64,000 nucleotides of DNA from Bacillota bacterium (GCA_023413185.1 JAEZQD010000013.1:57709-121708), one strand, 5' to 3'; shown: positions 44,072 through 53,457, numbered from the stretch's first letter. Numbers and translations: made by a program. The notes: generated by a model from the sequence alone, not told the origin.

Positions 44072-44899
44072 ATGTTACAAGAACTACAACCTATTTTTAC
44101 GAATGAGTTACTCAAGGACTGTGATGAACAGTTGTATAAGATATTGCTTTCTGTTGAGCCAAATGTTTGGACGCGCATTGCAGCATATGAAGAATGGACG
44201 GTAAAAGACGTATTCTCTCACCTTGTAGACGTCACTTCACGGCGGCTGTCTTTAGGGCGGGATGAGTTAAATTTGCCGCCTGATGCGCCGATAACATCAT
44301 ATGATGAGTTGGTCGGATTCATTGATAGGTTGGCCGACGAATGGGTTACCGTAACACGTCGCATCAGTCCGCGCGTTCTCCTGACGTTATTCAAAACGCT
44401 AAAAAACGAATTGTATGACTACTTTATCAGTTGTGACCCGTTCGGAGAAGGAATTCCTGTTGCATGGGCAGGGGAAAATCATTCTGCCAACTGGTTTGAC
44501 CAGGCGAGGGAATATACGGAACACTGGATTCATCAGCAACAGATTCGCGCCGCATTGTCTCTGTCTCCGATACAAAGGCGTGAGCATTGGGAAGCAGTGA
44601 TGGATGTCTCTATTCGGTGCCTACCTACGGCGTATCAAAATATCGTTTTCCCAGAAGGAACGGCACTTGGCATTACGGTCACGGGTGAGGTTAGCAAGGA
44701 TTACTGCCTTGTACGAGAAGCATTGAACTGGAAATTATACTCTGGGAAGGACGAAAGAGCCAATGCCCAGTGTGTATTCACAGCAAGCGAGCTTTGCTTC
44801 GGACTAACGGGTCTAGCAGATATGAAATTTTCATCCGATGGCAATGCTCAATTTTTTGCACCTTTGAAAACGGCTCGTGCATTTATGACAAAAGTATAA
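44072..44899 (+). CDS. Moron: DinB/MDMPI-domain protein
   Basis: This is a 275-residue protein starting MLQELQPIFTNELLKDCDEQ at ATG 44,072 after ATAGGAG. Its N-terminal four-helix DinB/maleylpyruvate-isomerase-like domain shows VKDVFSHLVDVTSRRL and SANWFDQAREYTEHWIHQQQ, with His residues at metal-ligand positions of the family. The C-terminal part (GITVTGEVSKDYCLVREALN, then CFGLTGLADMKF) resembles the SCP2-like MDMPI C-terminal domain. Family members are thiol-dependent transferases or isomerases. The gene interrupts the tail operon between chaperone and tape measure, with its own promoter and terminator, and is probably expressed in the lysogen. The substrate is unknown. Confidence 0.85.
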   Translation: MLQELQPIFTNELLKDCDEQLYKILLSVEPNVWTRIAAYEEWTVKDVFSHLVDVTSRRLSLGRDELNLPPDAPITSYDELVGFIDRLADEWVTVTRRISPRVLLTLFKTLKNELYDYFISCDPFGEGIPVAWAGENHSANWFDQAREYTEHWIHQQQIRAALSLSPIQRREHWEAVMDVSIRCLPTAYQNIVFPEGTALGITVTGEVSKDYCLVREALNWKLYSGKDERANAQCVFTASELCFGLTGLADMKFSSDGNAQFFAPLKTARAFMTKV

Positions 44900-44923
44900 T
44901 AATACTGCAACAATAACAAAATC

Positions 44924-44955
44924 AAAAGGAGTAATCGAAAGATTGCTCCTTTTTC
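44924..44955 (+). terminator. Moron terminator
   Basis: GGAGTAATC-GAAA-GATTGCTCC is a 9-bp stem (with one internal A-G mismatch) and tetraloop, followed by TTTTT and preceded by AAAA, so it could act from both sides. It closes the moron 29 bases before the tape measure start. Confidence 0.85.
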
Positions 44956-44982
44956 ATGCCCATTTTGAGGAGGTGAGCATAA

Positions 44983-47277
44983 ATGGCGGACGATTTCGGC
45001 CTCAAAATCGGCATCGAAGGTGAAAAGGAATTCAAAAATGCGCTGCGAGAGATCAACCAGTCCTTTAAGGTGCTGGGCAGCGAGATGAACCTGGTATCTT
45101 CCCGGTTTGATAAACAGGATAAAAGCGTCGGGGCTTTAACAGCCCGAAACAGCGTGCTGAACAAGGAAATAGAAGAGCAAAAATACAAGGTTGAAGTGCT
45201 GGAAAAGGCGCTAGGCAATGCGGCGTCCTCCTTCGGTGAGAACGACCGGCGCACACAGTCCTGGGCAATCCAGCTCAATAATGCCAAAGCCGCACTCAAC
45301 GGCATGGAACGTGAACAGACCCAGCTTACATCAGCCTTGGAGCAGAGCAGCAAGGAACTCAATACCACTGGCAATGAGTTTGATGACGCCGAAAAGCAAG
45401 CACGGCAGTTTGGCGACGAGGTAAAGAAATCCGGCGAACGGTCGACTGACGCGGGCGGAAGGTTTGAAAAACTGGGTGGTGTTCTCAAAGGGGTCGGGGC
45501 AGCTATGGCTGCCGCCTTTGCCGCCATTGGTGCCGCCGCTGTAGGTGTCGCAAAAACACTTACCGAACTATCCGTAGGTGCTGCCGCTTACGCCGATGAA
45601 ATTCTCACCATGTCCACCGTTACCGGTATGTCGACCGAAAGCCTGCAGGGATACAAATATGCCGCCGAATTGGTCGACGTCTCCCTTGATACCCTCACCG
45701 GCTCAATGGCAAAGCAGATTAAATCCATGGACGTAGCAAGAGACGGCAACAAACAGATGATCGCTGCCTATGAAAAGCTCGGCGTTTCCGTAGCGAACAC
45801 CGACGGTTCCCTGCGCAACAGTGAAACGGTTTACTGGGAAACCATCGACGCCCTCGCAAAATTAGAAGAGGGTGCGGAGCGTGACGCGCTTTCCATTCAG
45901 ATATTCGGGAAGTCGGCGCAGGAACTCAACCCCCTTATTGCGCAGGGTTCTCAGGGTATCGCGGCACTTACCGAGGAAGCCAGGCGCATGGGCGCAGTAA
46001 TGAGCGAGGACGCCCTCGCAAAGCTGGGTAACTTCGACGACAGTATTCAGCGAATCAAGGCCGGAACCAGTGCTGCAAAAAACGCACTCGGCATGGTTCT
46101 TCTCCCGCAACTTCAGCTGATTGCAGATGATGGAATTACACTGCTTGGGGACTTTACACGTGGCTTAAACGACGCCGGAGGAGATTGGGGTAAAATCAGC
46201 AACGTCATCGGCACAACGATGGGCGGTATCGCGAACATAATCCTAGAAAGCATGCCGCAAATCATCAGTACCGGCATGGAGATTGTCGGCTCTATCGGGA
46301 AAGCCGTTATTGATAACCTTCCAATGCTCATCGATACAGCTAGTCAGATGATCTTTACCCTTCTGCAAGGGCTGATTTCCTCTCTTCCGCAGTTAACCGA
46401 AGGCGCTTTACAGCTGGTGCTGTCTTTGGTTAACGGCATTGTTGCGAACCTGCCTGCGCTGCTACAGGCGGCGCTCTCTATGATCGTGACCCTTGCCACC
46501 GGCATCGGGCAAGCATTACCGGAACTCATCCCCGCCGTCATACAGGCCATCATTACCATTGTCGAGACCCTGATTGCCAACCTGGATAAAATACTCGAAG
46601 CCTCTTTTGCCATTATTGAAGGGCTTACAACAGGTCTGTTAAATGCCTTGCCGCTCCTAATCGACGCCTTACCGAAAATCGTTGAAGGGATTATCAACTT
46701 CATAACCAACAACCTACCGGTGATAGTCGATATGGGAATCAAACTAATTGTTCAGCTTGCGGAGGGCTTGATTAAAGCTATCCCGCAGCTTGTAGCAAAG
46801 CTCCCTCAGATTATCACGGCGCTCGTAAACGGGCTTGGAAAAGCGGTGCAGGCGGTATGGAACATCGGCGTAGATATCGTAAAAGGTCTGTGGGAAGGCA
46901 TCAAGTCTATGAGCAACTGGTTGAGGGATATGATTGGTCAATTCTTCGGCGACCTGATTGACGGGATAAAAGACCTGCTCGGCATCCGTTCCCCTTCTAG
47001 GGTATTTGCCGGTATCGGAGAAAACATGGCGCAGGGCTTGGCGGCTGGGTTTTTGAAAGCCATGAGCGCCGTGACAACGGATATTCAGTCAGCTATCCCC
47101 TCAGGCTTTGATTTATCGGGACGCTTTGCCTACGCCGGAGCACCTGTTCAAGGCAACTTGTTATCCAAACAAGACGGGATTCAGATTGTGCAGAACATCT
47201 ATACCCCTCAATACGACTATTTGTCTCTTCAACGGGAGGCCGCAAGGCAATTCAGGCAGGCAGCAAGGATGGTGTGA
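44983..47277 (+). CDS. Tail tape measure protein
   Basis: The 764-residue protein sets tail length. Residues 1-150 are charged coiled coil (SEMNLVSSRFDKQDKSVGAL, EIEEQKYKVEVLEKALGNAA). A tape-measure core follows (TMSTVTGMSTESLQGYKYAA, IQIFGKSAQELNPLIAQGSQ). A long hydrophobic repeat region at about 420-640 is built from units such as ALPELIPAVIQAIITIVETL, likely the segment that inserts into the host membrane. The C-terminus has LLGIRSPSRVFAGIGENMAQG, a common tape-measure motif. The ATG has GAGGAGG upstream. Confidence 0.93.
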   Translation: MADDFGLKIGIEGEKEFKNALREINQSFKVLGSEMNLVSSRFDKQDKSVGALTARNSVLNKEIEEQKYKVEVLEKALGNAASSFGENDRRTQSWAIQLNNAKAALNGMEREQTQLTSALEQSSKELNTTGNEFDDAEKQARQFGDEVKKSGERSTDAGGRFEKLGGVLKGVGAAMAAAFAAIGAAAVGVAKTLTELSVGAAAYADEILTMSTVTGMSTESLQGYKYAAELVDVSLDTLTGSMAKQIKSMDVARDGNKQMIAAYEKLGVSVANTDGSLRNSETVYWETIDALAKLEEGAERDALSIQIFGKSAQELNPLIAQGSQGIAALTEEARRMGAVMSEDALAKLGNFDDSIQRIKAGTSAAKNALGMVLLPQLQLIADDGITLLGDFTRGLNDAGGDWGKISNVIGTTMGGIANIILESMPQIISTGMEIVGSIGKAVIDNLPMLIDTASQMIFTLLQGLISSLPQLTEGALQLVLSLVNGIVANLPALLQAALSMIVTLATGIGQALPELIPAVIQAIITIVETLIANLDKILEASFAIIEGLTTGLLNALPLLIDALPKIVEGIINFITNNLPVIVDMGIKLIVQLAEGLIKAIPQLVAKLPQIITALVNGLGKAVQAVWNIGVDIVKGLWEGIKSMSNWLRDMIGQFFGDLIDGIKDLLGIRSPSRVFAGIGENMAQGLAAGFLKAMSAVTTDIQSAIPSGFDLSGRFAYAGAPVQGNLLSKQDGIQIVQNIYTPQYDYLSLQREAARQFRQAARMV

Positions 47278-47278
47278 T

Positions 47279-48157
47279 ATGCGCAAAATTGAAAAACTAA
47301 TATATACAAACCAAAATGGCGAGAGCATCGAGTTTTCTCACGATAGCCTGTATCACACCGATGATGTGTCGGGCCTATGCGATATGCGCAATACAATCTA
47401 CTCTGTCAATTCCATGGGGCAGGATGGCAACACCTATGTGGGCAACCGAATTGAAAGCCGTGAGATCGAGATAGTAGGTAGTATCAGGTCCCGCAAAAAG
47501 GATGATATGCTTACCCTACGCAGGCGATTGAGCAAGGTGCTAAACCCGCAGCTTTCCGCAACGCTGACCTACCGCTACGGCGACTTTATTCGCATGATTG
47601 ACTGTAAGGCAAACAATGCGCCGGTCTATGCAAAGCCTGGAGTGTTTGCGGGATTTACGGTCAATCTCCTTTGCCTTGATCCCTTCTGGAGAGAAAAAGC
47701 CGAAACCAAAGCAGCGGTGGCTTCATGGCTTGGCAACCTGGAATTTGAAACGGAAATACCCATGGATACCGGCATAGAGCTTGGCTACAGGGAACCTTCC
47801 CGCATTGTTAACGTGTATAACGCGGGGGATGTGGGCACGGGTATTCGGGTGGAGTTCAGAGCAACCGGTACCATCAGCAACCCGGAAATCCTCAATGTGG
47901 ACACCGGCGAATACATTTGCTTTAACAACCTGACCCTTTTGGCGGGTGACCTTCTGACTGTTTCCACCTACTACGGCAAAAAGCGATGTACCCTTAAGCA
48001 CAACGGTGCTGTAACAGATGCTTTGAGATACCTTGATGTGGACAGCACCTTTCTTCAGCTTGTTCCGGGCGATAATCTTTTCCGCTACTCGGCTGCCGCC
48101 GGTGAGAACAATCTTGAGGTGTCGGTCTATCACAACAATAAATATCTGGGGGTGTGA
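47279..48157 (+). CDS. Distal tail protein (Dit)
   Basis: This is a 292-residue protein starting MRKIEKLIYTNQNGESIEFS, 1 base after the tape-measure stop. The N-terminal ring-forming domain with EIVGSIRSRKKDDMLTLRRR and the conserved GFTVNLLCLDPFWREKAET identify the phage distal tail family (PF05709-type). It forms the hub between the tail tube and tip. It overlaps the next gene. Confidence 0.9.
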   Translation: MRKIEKLIYTNQNGESIEFSHDSLYHTDDVSGLCDMRNTIYSVNSMGQDGNTYVGNRIESREIEIVGSIRSRKKDDMLTLRRRLSKVLNPQLSATLTYRYGDFIRMIDCKANNAPVYAKPGVFAGFTVNLLCLDPFWREKAETKAAVASWLGNLEFETEIPMDTGIELGYREPSRIVNVYNAGDVGTGIRVEFRATGTISNPEILNVDTGEYICFNNLTLLAGDLLTVSTYYGKKRCTLKHNGAVTDALRYLDVDSTFLQLVPGDNLFRYSAAAGENNLEVSVYHNNKYLGV

Positions 48158-48159
48158 GA

Positions 48160-49275
48160 ATGGAGCTATATATCTACGACAACGCCCTCTCCCTTTTGGG
48201 AGTGATTGATGAAATCGCCTCGTTGCTCTGGACAAGGCGGTATTGGGGCTGCGGGGAGTTTAAGCTACTGGCTCCCTTTACCGAGTCAAATAGCAAACTA
48301 CTGCACAAAGGCAATCTGCTGATGAAGAAGGGCGACAGCGAGATGGCTGAGATAAAGTATGTGTCCATCCGCAAAAACGCCTACGGCATGGAGGAAATCG
48401 AGGTGCAGGGCAGATTCCTTACAAGCTGGCTGGACAAACGGATTGTTCTTCTGCCTATCTTGGTGACCGATACCGGTCAAAACATCCTTCGCAGGATTGT
48501 AAACGAAAATCTTGTGGCCCCGGTGAATACTGCAAGAGCCATTCCCCGTTTAAGCCTTGAAGCGAACCCGCCCGACTTGCAGAGCGGTAGTATCTATTAC
48601 CAAGGCGAGCAGTACCTGTCCTGCCTGCTTGCCTGCGAAACGGTGGCAAAGAGTGCAATGCTGGGATTGCGGATTACAACAGATATCCGTGACGGAACAC
48701 ACGTCTTTAAGGTATACAAAGGCAGAGACCTAACGGCATATCAGACGGAAAACCGACCCTGCGTCTTTTCGCAGGAGTTTGACAACATCTATGAGCAGGA
48801 GTTTACCGTCAGCACCGAAAACCTGCGAACCGTGGCGTATGTGGGCGGAGAGGAAACCGCCCTTGCCGCAGACAGGGTGGTGGTTGCGGTCGGCTCATAT
48901 GCCGGACATGAAAGAAACGAGTTGTTCATCGGAGCAGGCGATATCAAACGTTCCTACAAGGAAGGTACGACGACAAAAACACTGACCCTCGCCCAATATC
49001 ATCAGCTTTTGTCCGCTCGCGGACAAAAAGACTTGGAACAATACACGGAAACGCTAAGCTTTGAAAGCAATGTAAATGTCACAGGCAGCCTTTTATACAA
49101 AACCGATTTTGATGTAGGCGATCTGGTCACCTGCGTGGATAAACGCTGGGGTATTAAGATGGATGTGCGGATTACGGAAATTACGGAATCCTACCAAAAA
49201 GGCAATACGCAGATTACCGTAACCTTTGGCGAGAGCCTGCCGTCATTATACGAGAAAGTGAACCGTTTGAGGTGA
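48160..49275 (+). CDS. Gp37-like / tail-associated hub protein
   Basis: This is a 371-residue protein starting MELYIYDNALSLLGVIDEIA. ATG 48,160 is taken after GGGGGTG; a GTG at 48,154 is possible. SLLWTRRYWGCGEFKLLAPF, FLTSWLDKRIVLLPI and YKTDFDVGDLVTCVDKRWGI match the siphovirus ReqiPepy6 Gp37-like family, the tail-tip hub replacing a gp27-like protein. There is no peptidase domain at the C-terminus. Confidence 0.85.
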   Translation: MELYIYDNALSLLGVIDEIASLLWTRRYWGCGEFKLLAPFTESNSKLLHKGNLLMKKGDSEMAEIKYVSIRKNAYGMEEIEVQGRFLTSWLDKRIVLLPILVTDTGQNILRRIVNENLVAPVNTARAIPRLSLEANPPDLQSGSIYYQGEQYLSCLLACETVAKSAMLGLRITTDIRDGTHVFKVYKGRDLTAYQTENRPCVFSQEFDNIYEQEFTVSTENLRTVAYVGGEETALAADRVVVAVGSYAGHERNELFIGAGDIKRSYKEGTTTKTLTLAQYHQLLSARGQKDLEQYTETLSFESNVNVTGSLLYKTDFDVGDLVTCVDKRWGIKMDVRITEITESYQKGNTQITVTFGESLPSLYEKVNRLR

Positions 49276-49341
49276 AAAGTCTAAAAACAAGTTTTAAACT
49301 CAAGTGGCACCGCATTTTTAATCTAAGGGGTGAATATCAAA

Positions 49342-50271
49342 ATGCAGAAATCCAGTTTCTTTAATTCTATCAGCGGCGACCGCCGCTACAAGGCTGAGGA
49401 GTGGGCAGAGTACTTCTCTTCGTTTATCGGCAACGGAATCTTCCCCAACCCTTCCTCCAACCTTATGGTACAGACGGACACGGGTATGAATATCTCCATC
49501 CTTCCCGGAAAGGCGTGGATTAACGGTTACTTCTATCACAACACCGAGCCGCTGACGACTCAACTTGATACTGCTGATGGAATACTCAAACGAATCGACC
49601 GGGTGGTGGTTCGCTGGAGCCTTGCCGACCGCAACATTTCGGTTTCTATTAAGAAAGGGGCAAACTCCAGTACCCCTATTGCTCCCACCCTGCAACGCGA
49701 TGCCGACGTCTATGAACTGGCGCTTGCCGATATTCTGGTTGGCAACGGCGTGGTTGTTCTGTCTCAAGCAAACATAACCGACCAACGGCTCAATACAGAG
49801 CTGTGCGGTATTGTGACACAGACAGTGGTAACCATAGACACTTCGCAGTACACCGCACAGCTAAACACACTGCTATCTGAGACTCAGGCAATGGTCAGCG
49901 GACAGATTGCAGCATTGCTGGAACAAATGAACACCCAACTTGATGAAAACCAAGCGGAGTTCGAAGCGTGGTTTGCCGCCATTCAAAACATTCTTGATGA
50001 GAATGCAGCGGGAAACCTTTTTACCATCATCGATCAGCACAAACACGATACTGCATCACATGTTTCATCCGATGAGAAAAACGCCTGGAATATGCTTGCG
50101 GCTGTCACCGATTTCATGCGCACGTCCGCAGCACAGACCATGAGCGAAAGGCTTGTGGCAGGTGGAGAACTTGACGAAACCATGGCACAGGTAAGGAACG
50201 CCGTGATTCTGCCGAGTACAACGACGGATTTTTCGGAGGTGCCCAATCAGACGCTGATCTTTACCTACTAG
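49342..50271 (+). CDS. Baseplate / tail-tip protein
   Basis: This is a 309-residue protein starting MQKSSFFNSISGDRRYKAEE, with AAGGGGTG 9 bases upstream. The N-terminal half (YFSSFIGNGIFPNPSSNLMV, ISILPGKAWINGYFYHNTEP, LKRIDRVVVRWSLADRNISV) is shared by baseplate upper protein-like and neck-appendage proteins. The C-terminal half has long helices (SQYTAQLNTLLSETQAMVSG) and a coiled-coil pattern. It probably attaches the receptor-binding protein encoded next. Confidence 0.8.
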   Translation: MQKSSFFNSISGDRRYKAEEWAEYFSSFIGNGIFPNPSSNLMVQTDTGMNISILPGKAWINGYFYHNTEPLTTQLDTADGILKRIDRVVVRWSLADRNISVSIKKGANSSTPIAPTLQRDADVYELALADILVGNGVVVLSQANITDQRLNTELCGIVTQTVVTIDTSQYTAQLNTLLSETQAMVSGQIAALLEQMNTQLDENQAEFEAWFAAIQNILDENAAGNLFTIIDQHKHDTASHVSSDEKNAWNMLAAVTDFMRTSAAQTMSERLVAGGELDETMAQVRNAVILPSTTTDFSEVPNQTLIFTY

Positions 50272-50291
50272 AAGGGTGGTGAACTTCCATT

Positions 50292-51443
50292 GTGGTTTTA
50301 CTTAAAAGCGACGCTGGCAAAACGATAAACCGGATGCGCTACAAGGATGCGGCAGCATGCCTGGCGGAGCTTGTGCGTGTGTACCTTAAGAATAGTCTGG
50401 GGCATCTGCAGGAGCTTTTCCGGCAGCTTTTTGTGCCCGGGATTGATCTGGTTCTCGATGCCAGAGGCAGTACGCGTGAGATTCTTGTATGCAGTAACTC
50501 CTATTTGTTTTCTTACTTCAACGATTACTCTGTCAGCAACCCGCCCATCCATTGTTTTGATTCCAGTCTTACGTCGTTCGGCGGGCTCTCTCTCAACACA
50601 ACAAATAGTCCCTACTTTGCAGCGGCGGCAAGTGTCGGCGCATACGCACTGTTTGCAGGAGGATATCTTTCAACCGCAACCGACATCGTTCCGACCAGTA
50701 GTGTGTACGCGTTCAGCGATAGCTTAATACGAACCAATCCCACGGCGCTCAGTTCAGCGCGGGCGGCCCTCGGCGGGACGTCGGTCGGGAACTACGCGCT
50801 GTTTGCAGGAGGAAATACCTCTGCAACGGTCAGTACTATGACTGCTTCAACCATTACCAACGCGTATTCGGCAACTTTGGTACGGTCTACGCCCACAGCC
50901 CTATCGGCCGCACGCATTGCTCTTGTGGGCATTTCTAACGGCACTCACGCTGTATTTGCGGGCGGATGTAACTCGAGCGGCTCCATGTTAACCAACGTAG
51001 ATGCATATACCGCAAGCCTTACCCGTACTGCACTAGCCGCGCTTACTTCAAACAACAACGGGTACTTTCCCTGCGCGTATGCCGCGATTTCCGATTACTT
51101 TCTATTTCATAACGGAAACACCGGGTTTGACATCTATTCCAAAGCACTGGTGAAGCAATCCTTTGTTTCCACTTCCCCAAACATCGGCTTAAGCGGGTGC
51201 AATACTTCAGATAGAGGCTGCGCGGTGTTTCTTGGGCTTGAGAGCTCGGCAAGCAAAAAAGCACTTGGTTTTTCATTTGACAACACACTGGTTCGCACAA
51301 CGATTCTTACGCCAGAATTGCCTGTGGTAAGCTGCGCAGCAATCGGATTTAAGGACCATGTGGTCTTTGCCAAAGGGCGTTATTATAACGAGAGTACATT
51401 AACACCGATACGGCATGCCCAGACATTAAGGTATTACAAGTAA
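50292..51443 (+). CDS. Kelch-like repeat tail fibre / receptor-binding protein
   Basis: This is a 383-residue protein from GTG 50,292. After an N-terminal helical anchor (residues 1-60) come repeated beta units marked by YALFAGGYLS, YALFAGGNTS, HAVFAGGCNS and later HVVFAKGRYY. These are joined by motifs such as LIRTNPTALSSARAALG and LVRSTPTALSAARIALV, spaced about 55-60 residues. This resembles kelch-type beta-propeller blades. Position at the end of the tail module suggests host-surface binding. The ribosome site (AAGGGTGGTG) is somewhat distant. Confidence 0.78.
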   Translation: MVLLKSDAGKTINRMRYKDAAACLAELVRVYLKNSLGHLQELFRQLFVPGIDLVLDARGSTREILVCSNSYLFSYFNDYSVSNPPIHCFDSSLTSFGGLSLNTTNSPYFAAAASVGAYALFAGGYLSTATDIVPTSSVYAFSDSLIRTNPTALSSARAALGGTSVGNYALFAGGNTSATVSTMTASTITNAYSATLVRSTPTALSAARIALVGISNGTHAVFAGGCNSSGSMLTNVDAYTASLTRTALAALTSNNNGYFPCAYAAISDYFLFHNGNTGFDIYSKALVKQSFVSTSPNIGLSGCNTSDRGCAVFLGLESSASKKALGFSFDNTLVRTTILTPELPVVSCAAIGFKDHVVFAKGRYYNESTLTPIRHAQTLRYYK

Positions 51444-51458
51444 GGAAGGAGAATCACA

Positions 51459-51779
51459 ATGATTAAATTAGAGCTTTTTAGCGGTAAGAAAACGTATATG
51501 TTCCCAAACGGTGAAGTGGCTACACCGGAAAGAGTCAAGCAACAGTTCCCGGCGGTTGAGGTGTTCCCTCATGTACTGGAGGTAAGAGGCAACGTATGTC
51601 AGGCAGTACAGGAGCTCTCCGCTATGCGCAGCTATTATGGTATTGACGAGACATTGTCGGATGCCCAGGCGCTAGAGTCCATGCAGAAGATTATTAACGC
51701 TCCGCCGCCCGCGCCGGAGCCCTCTGCGCAGGAACGTATAGCGGCGGCCTTAGAATTTCAGAACCTATTAAGTATTTGA
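51459..51779 (+). CDS. Small tail-module protein
   Basis: This is a 106-residue protein (MIKLELFSGKKTYMFPNGEV) with a strong GAAGGAG site. ATPERVKQQFPAVEVFPHVL and the Pro-rich end NAPPPAPEPSAQERIAAALE are typical of a small conserved family placed between tail fibres and XkdX in clostridial phages. The function is unknown. Confidence 0.75.
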   Translation: MIKLELFSGKKTYMFPNGEVATPERVKQQFPAVEVFPHVLEVRGNVCQAVQELSAMRSYYGIDETLSDAQALESMQKIINAPPPAPEPSAQERIAAALEFQNLLSI

Positions 51780-51792
51780 GGAGGACATAGAC

Positions 51793-51939
51793 ATGACTTT
51801 TGAAATTGTGAAAAGAAATTATGACAGCAGGCTATGGACAAAAAAGATGGTCAAGATTGCAGTCGACAAAGGTGTAATTACCCCGGAGCAGTACAAGAAA
51901 ATAACCGGTGATAAATATGAAAAGGACGGTACCGAATGA
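51793..51939 (+). CDS. XkdX-family protein
   Basis: This is a 48-residue protein reading MTFEIVKRNYDSRLWTKKMV, then KIAVDKGVITPEQYKKITGD, the hallmark of the short XkdX family (PBSX) near the holin. GGAGGACAT precedes the ATG. It overlaps the holin start by 4 bases. Confidence 0.88.
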   Translation: MTFEIVKRNYDSRLWTKKMVKIAVDKGVITPEQYKKITGDKYEKDGTE

Positions 51940-52349
51940 TGAAGGATATCTGGAGTTGGATTCAGTTTGCACTAGTAGGGTTGGGCGGTTGGCTGGGGTG
52001 GCTTCTTGGCGGTATGGATGGTTTTCTGTATGCGTTGCTGGCGTTTGTCACCTTAGATTACCTCTCCGGAGTTGCTGCGGCTATCGTGGAGAAAAAGCTA
52101 TCGAGCGATATTGGTTTTCGGGGTATCGTAAAGAAGGTGTTGATTTTTGCACTGGTTGCGGTTGGGCATATCATAGATAAGCAGATTATCGGAGATGGCA
52201 GCGGGATTCGAACCGCAGTCATCTTTTTTTATCTCTCCAACGAGGGACTGTCCATTTTGGAAAACGCGGCCCGTATCGGTCTGCCTATCCCCGATAAGGT
52301 TAAGGAGATACTCTCTCAACTGCACACCAAGGGTGGAAAGGACAAGTAA
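51936..52349 (+). CDS. Phage holin (toxin secretion/phage lysis holin family)
   Basis: This is a 137-residue membrane protein. Three hydrophobic segments are visible: FALVGLGGWLGWLLGG, FLYALLAFVTLDYLSGVAAA and KVLIFALVAVGHII, plus the weaker AVIFFYLSNEGLSILENA. DYLSG and SNEGLSILEN are signature motifs of the phage_holin_4 family. It makes the membrane lesion that releases the amidase encoded directly after it. Confidence 0.92.
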   Translation: MMKDIWSWIQFALVGLGGWLGWLLGGMDGFLYALLAFVTLDYLSGVAAAIVEKKLSSDIGFRGIVKKVLIFALVAVGHIIDKQIIGDGSGIRTAVIFFYLSNEGLSILENAARIGLPIPDKVKEILSQLHTKGGKDK

Positions 52350-53072
52350 ATGAAGCTTCATAAACTTATACTTACAAACAACGCCTGCTACAAGGTGGGG
52401 CGCACCATTACGCCGAGGGGCATCATGGTGCATTCCACCGGGGCGAACAACCCGAACCTCAAACGCTATGTCGGACCGGATGACGGGCGCCTTGGCAAGA
52501 ACCAGTACAACAACCACTGGAATCAGGATAAGCCAGACGGACGACAGGTCTGTGTTCATGGTTTTATTGGCAAGCTGGCGGATGGCTCCATTGCAACTTA
52601 CCAGACGCTGCCGTGGAATATGCGCGGCTGGCACTGCGGGAGCGGTAAGAACGGCTCAGGCAATGATTCATATATCGGCTTTGAAATCTGCGAGGACGGT
52701 CTGACCGATGCCTCGTATTTTAATGCCGTTTACAGGCAAGCTGTGGAGCTCTGCGTATATCTCTGCAAGCAGTATGGGCTGACCGAGAAAAACATCATTT
52801 GCCACTCGGAGGGTTACAAACTGGGGATCGCCAGTAACCACGGTGATGTCATGCACTGGTGGCCGAAGCACGGTAAAAGCATGGACACCTTCCGTGCCGA
52901 GGTCAAAAAACTGCTTGCAGAAAGTGAGCCTCCGAAGCCCGAAACGCCGACTGAGCAGAAAAAGCTGTATCGGGTTCAGGTCGGTGCGTATTCCGTCAAG
53001 TCGAATGCCGAAGCAATGCTCGCTAAAGTCAAGGCGGCGGGGTTTACCGACGCATTCATAAAAACTGAATAA
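52350..53072 (+). CDS. N-acetylmuramoyl-L-alanine amidase with SPOR domain (endolysin)
   Basis: This is a 240-residue lysin. The amidase_2/PGRP catalytic domain shows GIMVHSTGANNPNLKRYV (zinc His), NMRGWHCGSGKNGSGNDSYI and GDVMHWWPKHG (zinc His). A Pro-rich linker (SEPPKPETPTEQ) leads to a C-terminal SPOR domain (LYRVQVGAYSVKSNAEAMLA), which binds denuded peptidoglycan. There is no signal peptide, so export relies on the holin. Confidence 0.93.
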   Translation: MKLHKLILTNNACYKVGRTITPRGIMVHSTGANNPNLKRYVGPDDGRLGKNQYNNHWNQDKPDGRQVCVHGFIGKLADGSIATYQTLPWNMRGWHCGSGKNGSGNDSYIGFEICEDGLTDASYFNAVYRQAVELCVYLCKQYGLTEKNIICHSEGYKLGIASNHGDVMHWWPKHGKSMDTFRAEVKKLLAESEPPKPETPTEQKKLYRVQVGAYSVKSNAEAMLAKVKAAGFTDAFIKTE

Positions 53073-53095
53073 TTCCTGTTTTCAGTTGCCAACCG

Positions 53096-53132
53096 TTCCC
53101 TCGCTGTCCTTTGGATTGTGAGGGAATTTATT
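53096..53132 (+). terminator. Terminator after the lysis genes
   Basis: TTCCCTC (53,096-53,102) pairs with GAGGGAA (53,120-53,126), followed by TTTATT. It ends the late operon after the amidase. Confidence 0.6.
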
Positions 53133-53157
53133 ATCTCATTTCATCGGAGGTAGCCAT

Positions 53158-53415
53158 ATGACGAACACACAAAAACAGCGGTTTACGAGTGATGCCGCGA
53201 ATGAAACATCGGCAATGTATTATGAAAAGCTGCCTGTTTCTCAAGAACAACTGCAACGCGAAATGGATTACGCGCGGGCGCAGGGAATACTCGAAACCTT
53301 GCTTCAAAACGGACTTATCTCCTTGTCAGAATTCAACAAGATAACCGCACTAAACCGCGAATCTTTCTCGCCTGCACTGGCACAGATTATGCCCGCAAAC
53401 CGTTGCTATTACTGA
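53158..53415 (+). CDS. SHOCT-like small protein upstream of recombinases
   Basis: This is an 85-residue protein; residues 35-75 (DYARAQGILETLLQNGLISL, SEFNKITALNRESFSP) look like a SHOCT-type helix pair. ATCGGAGG lies upstream. The same small gene commonly precedes serine recombinases in clostridial elements, so it may be an accessory factor for excision, but nothing direct shows this. Confidence 0.7.
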   Translation: MTNTQKQRFTSDAANETSAMYYEKLPVSQEQLQREMDYARAQGILETLLQNGLISLSEFNKITALNRESFSPALAQIMPANRCYY

Positions 53416-53457
53416 GTTTTAGAGGTAACATGTAAAACTGAACGAGGAGGTGAGAAA

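Noticed and set aside
50292..51443. Diversity-generating retroelement at the tail fibre
   Set aside because: No reverse transcriptase or template repeat is found in the window.
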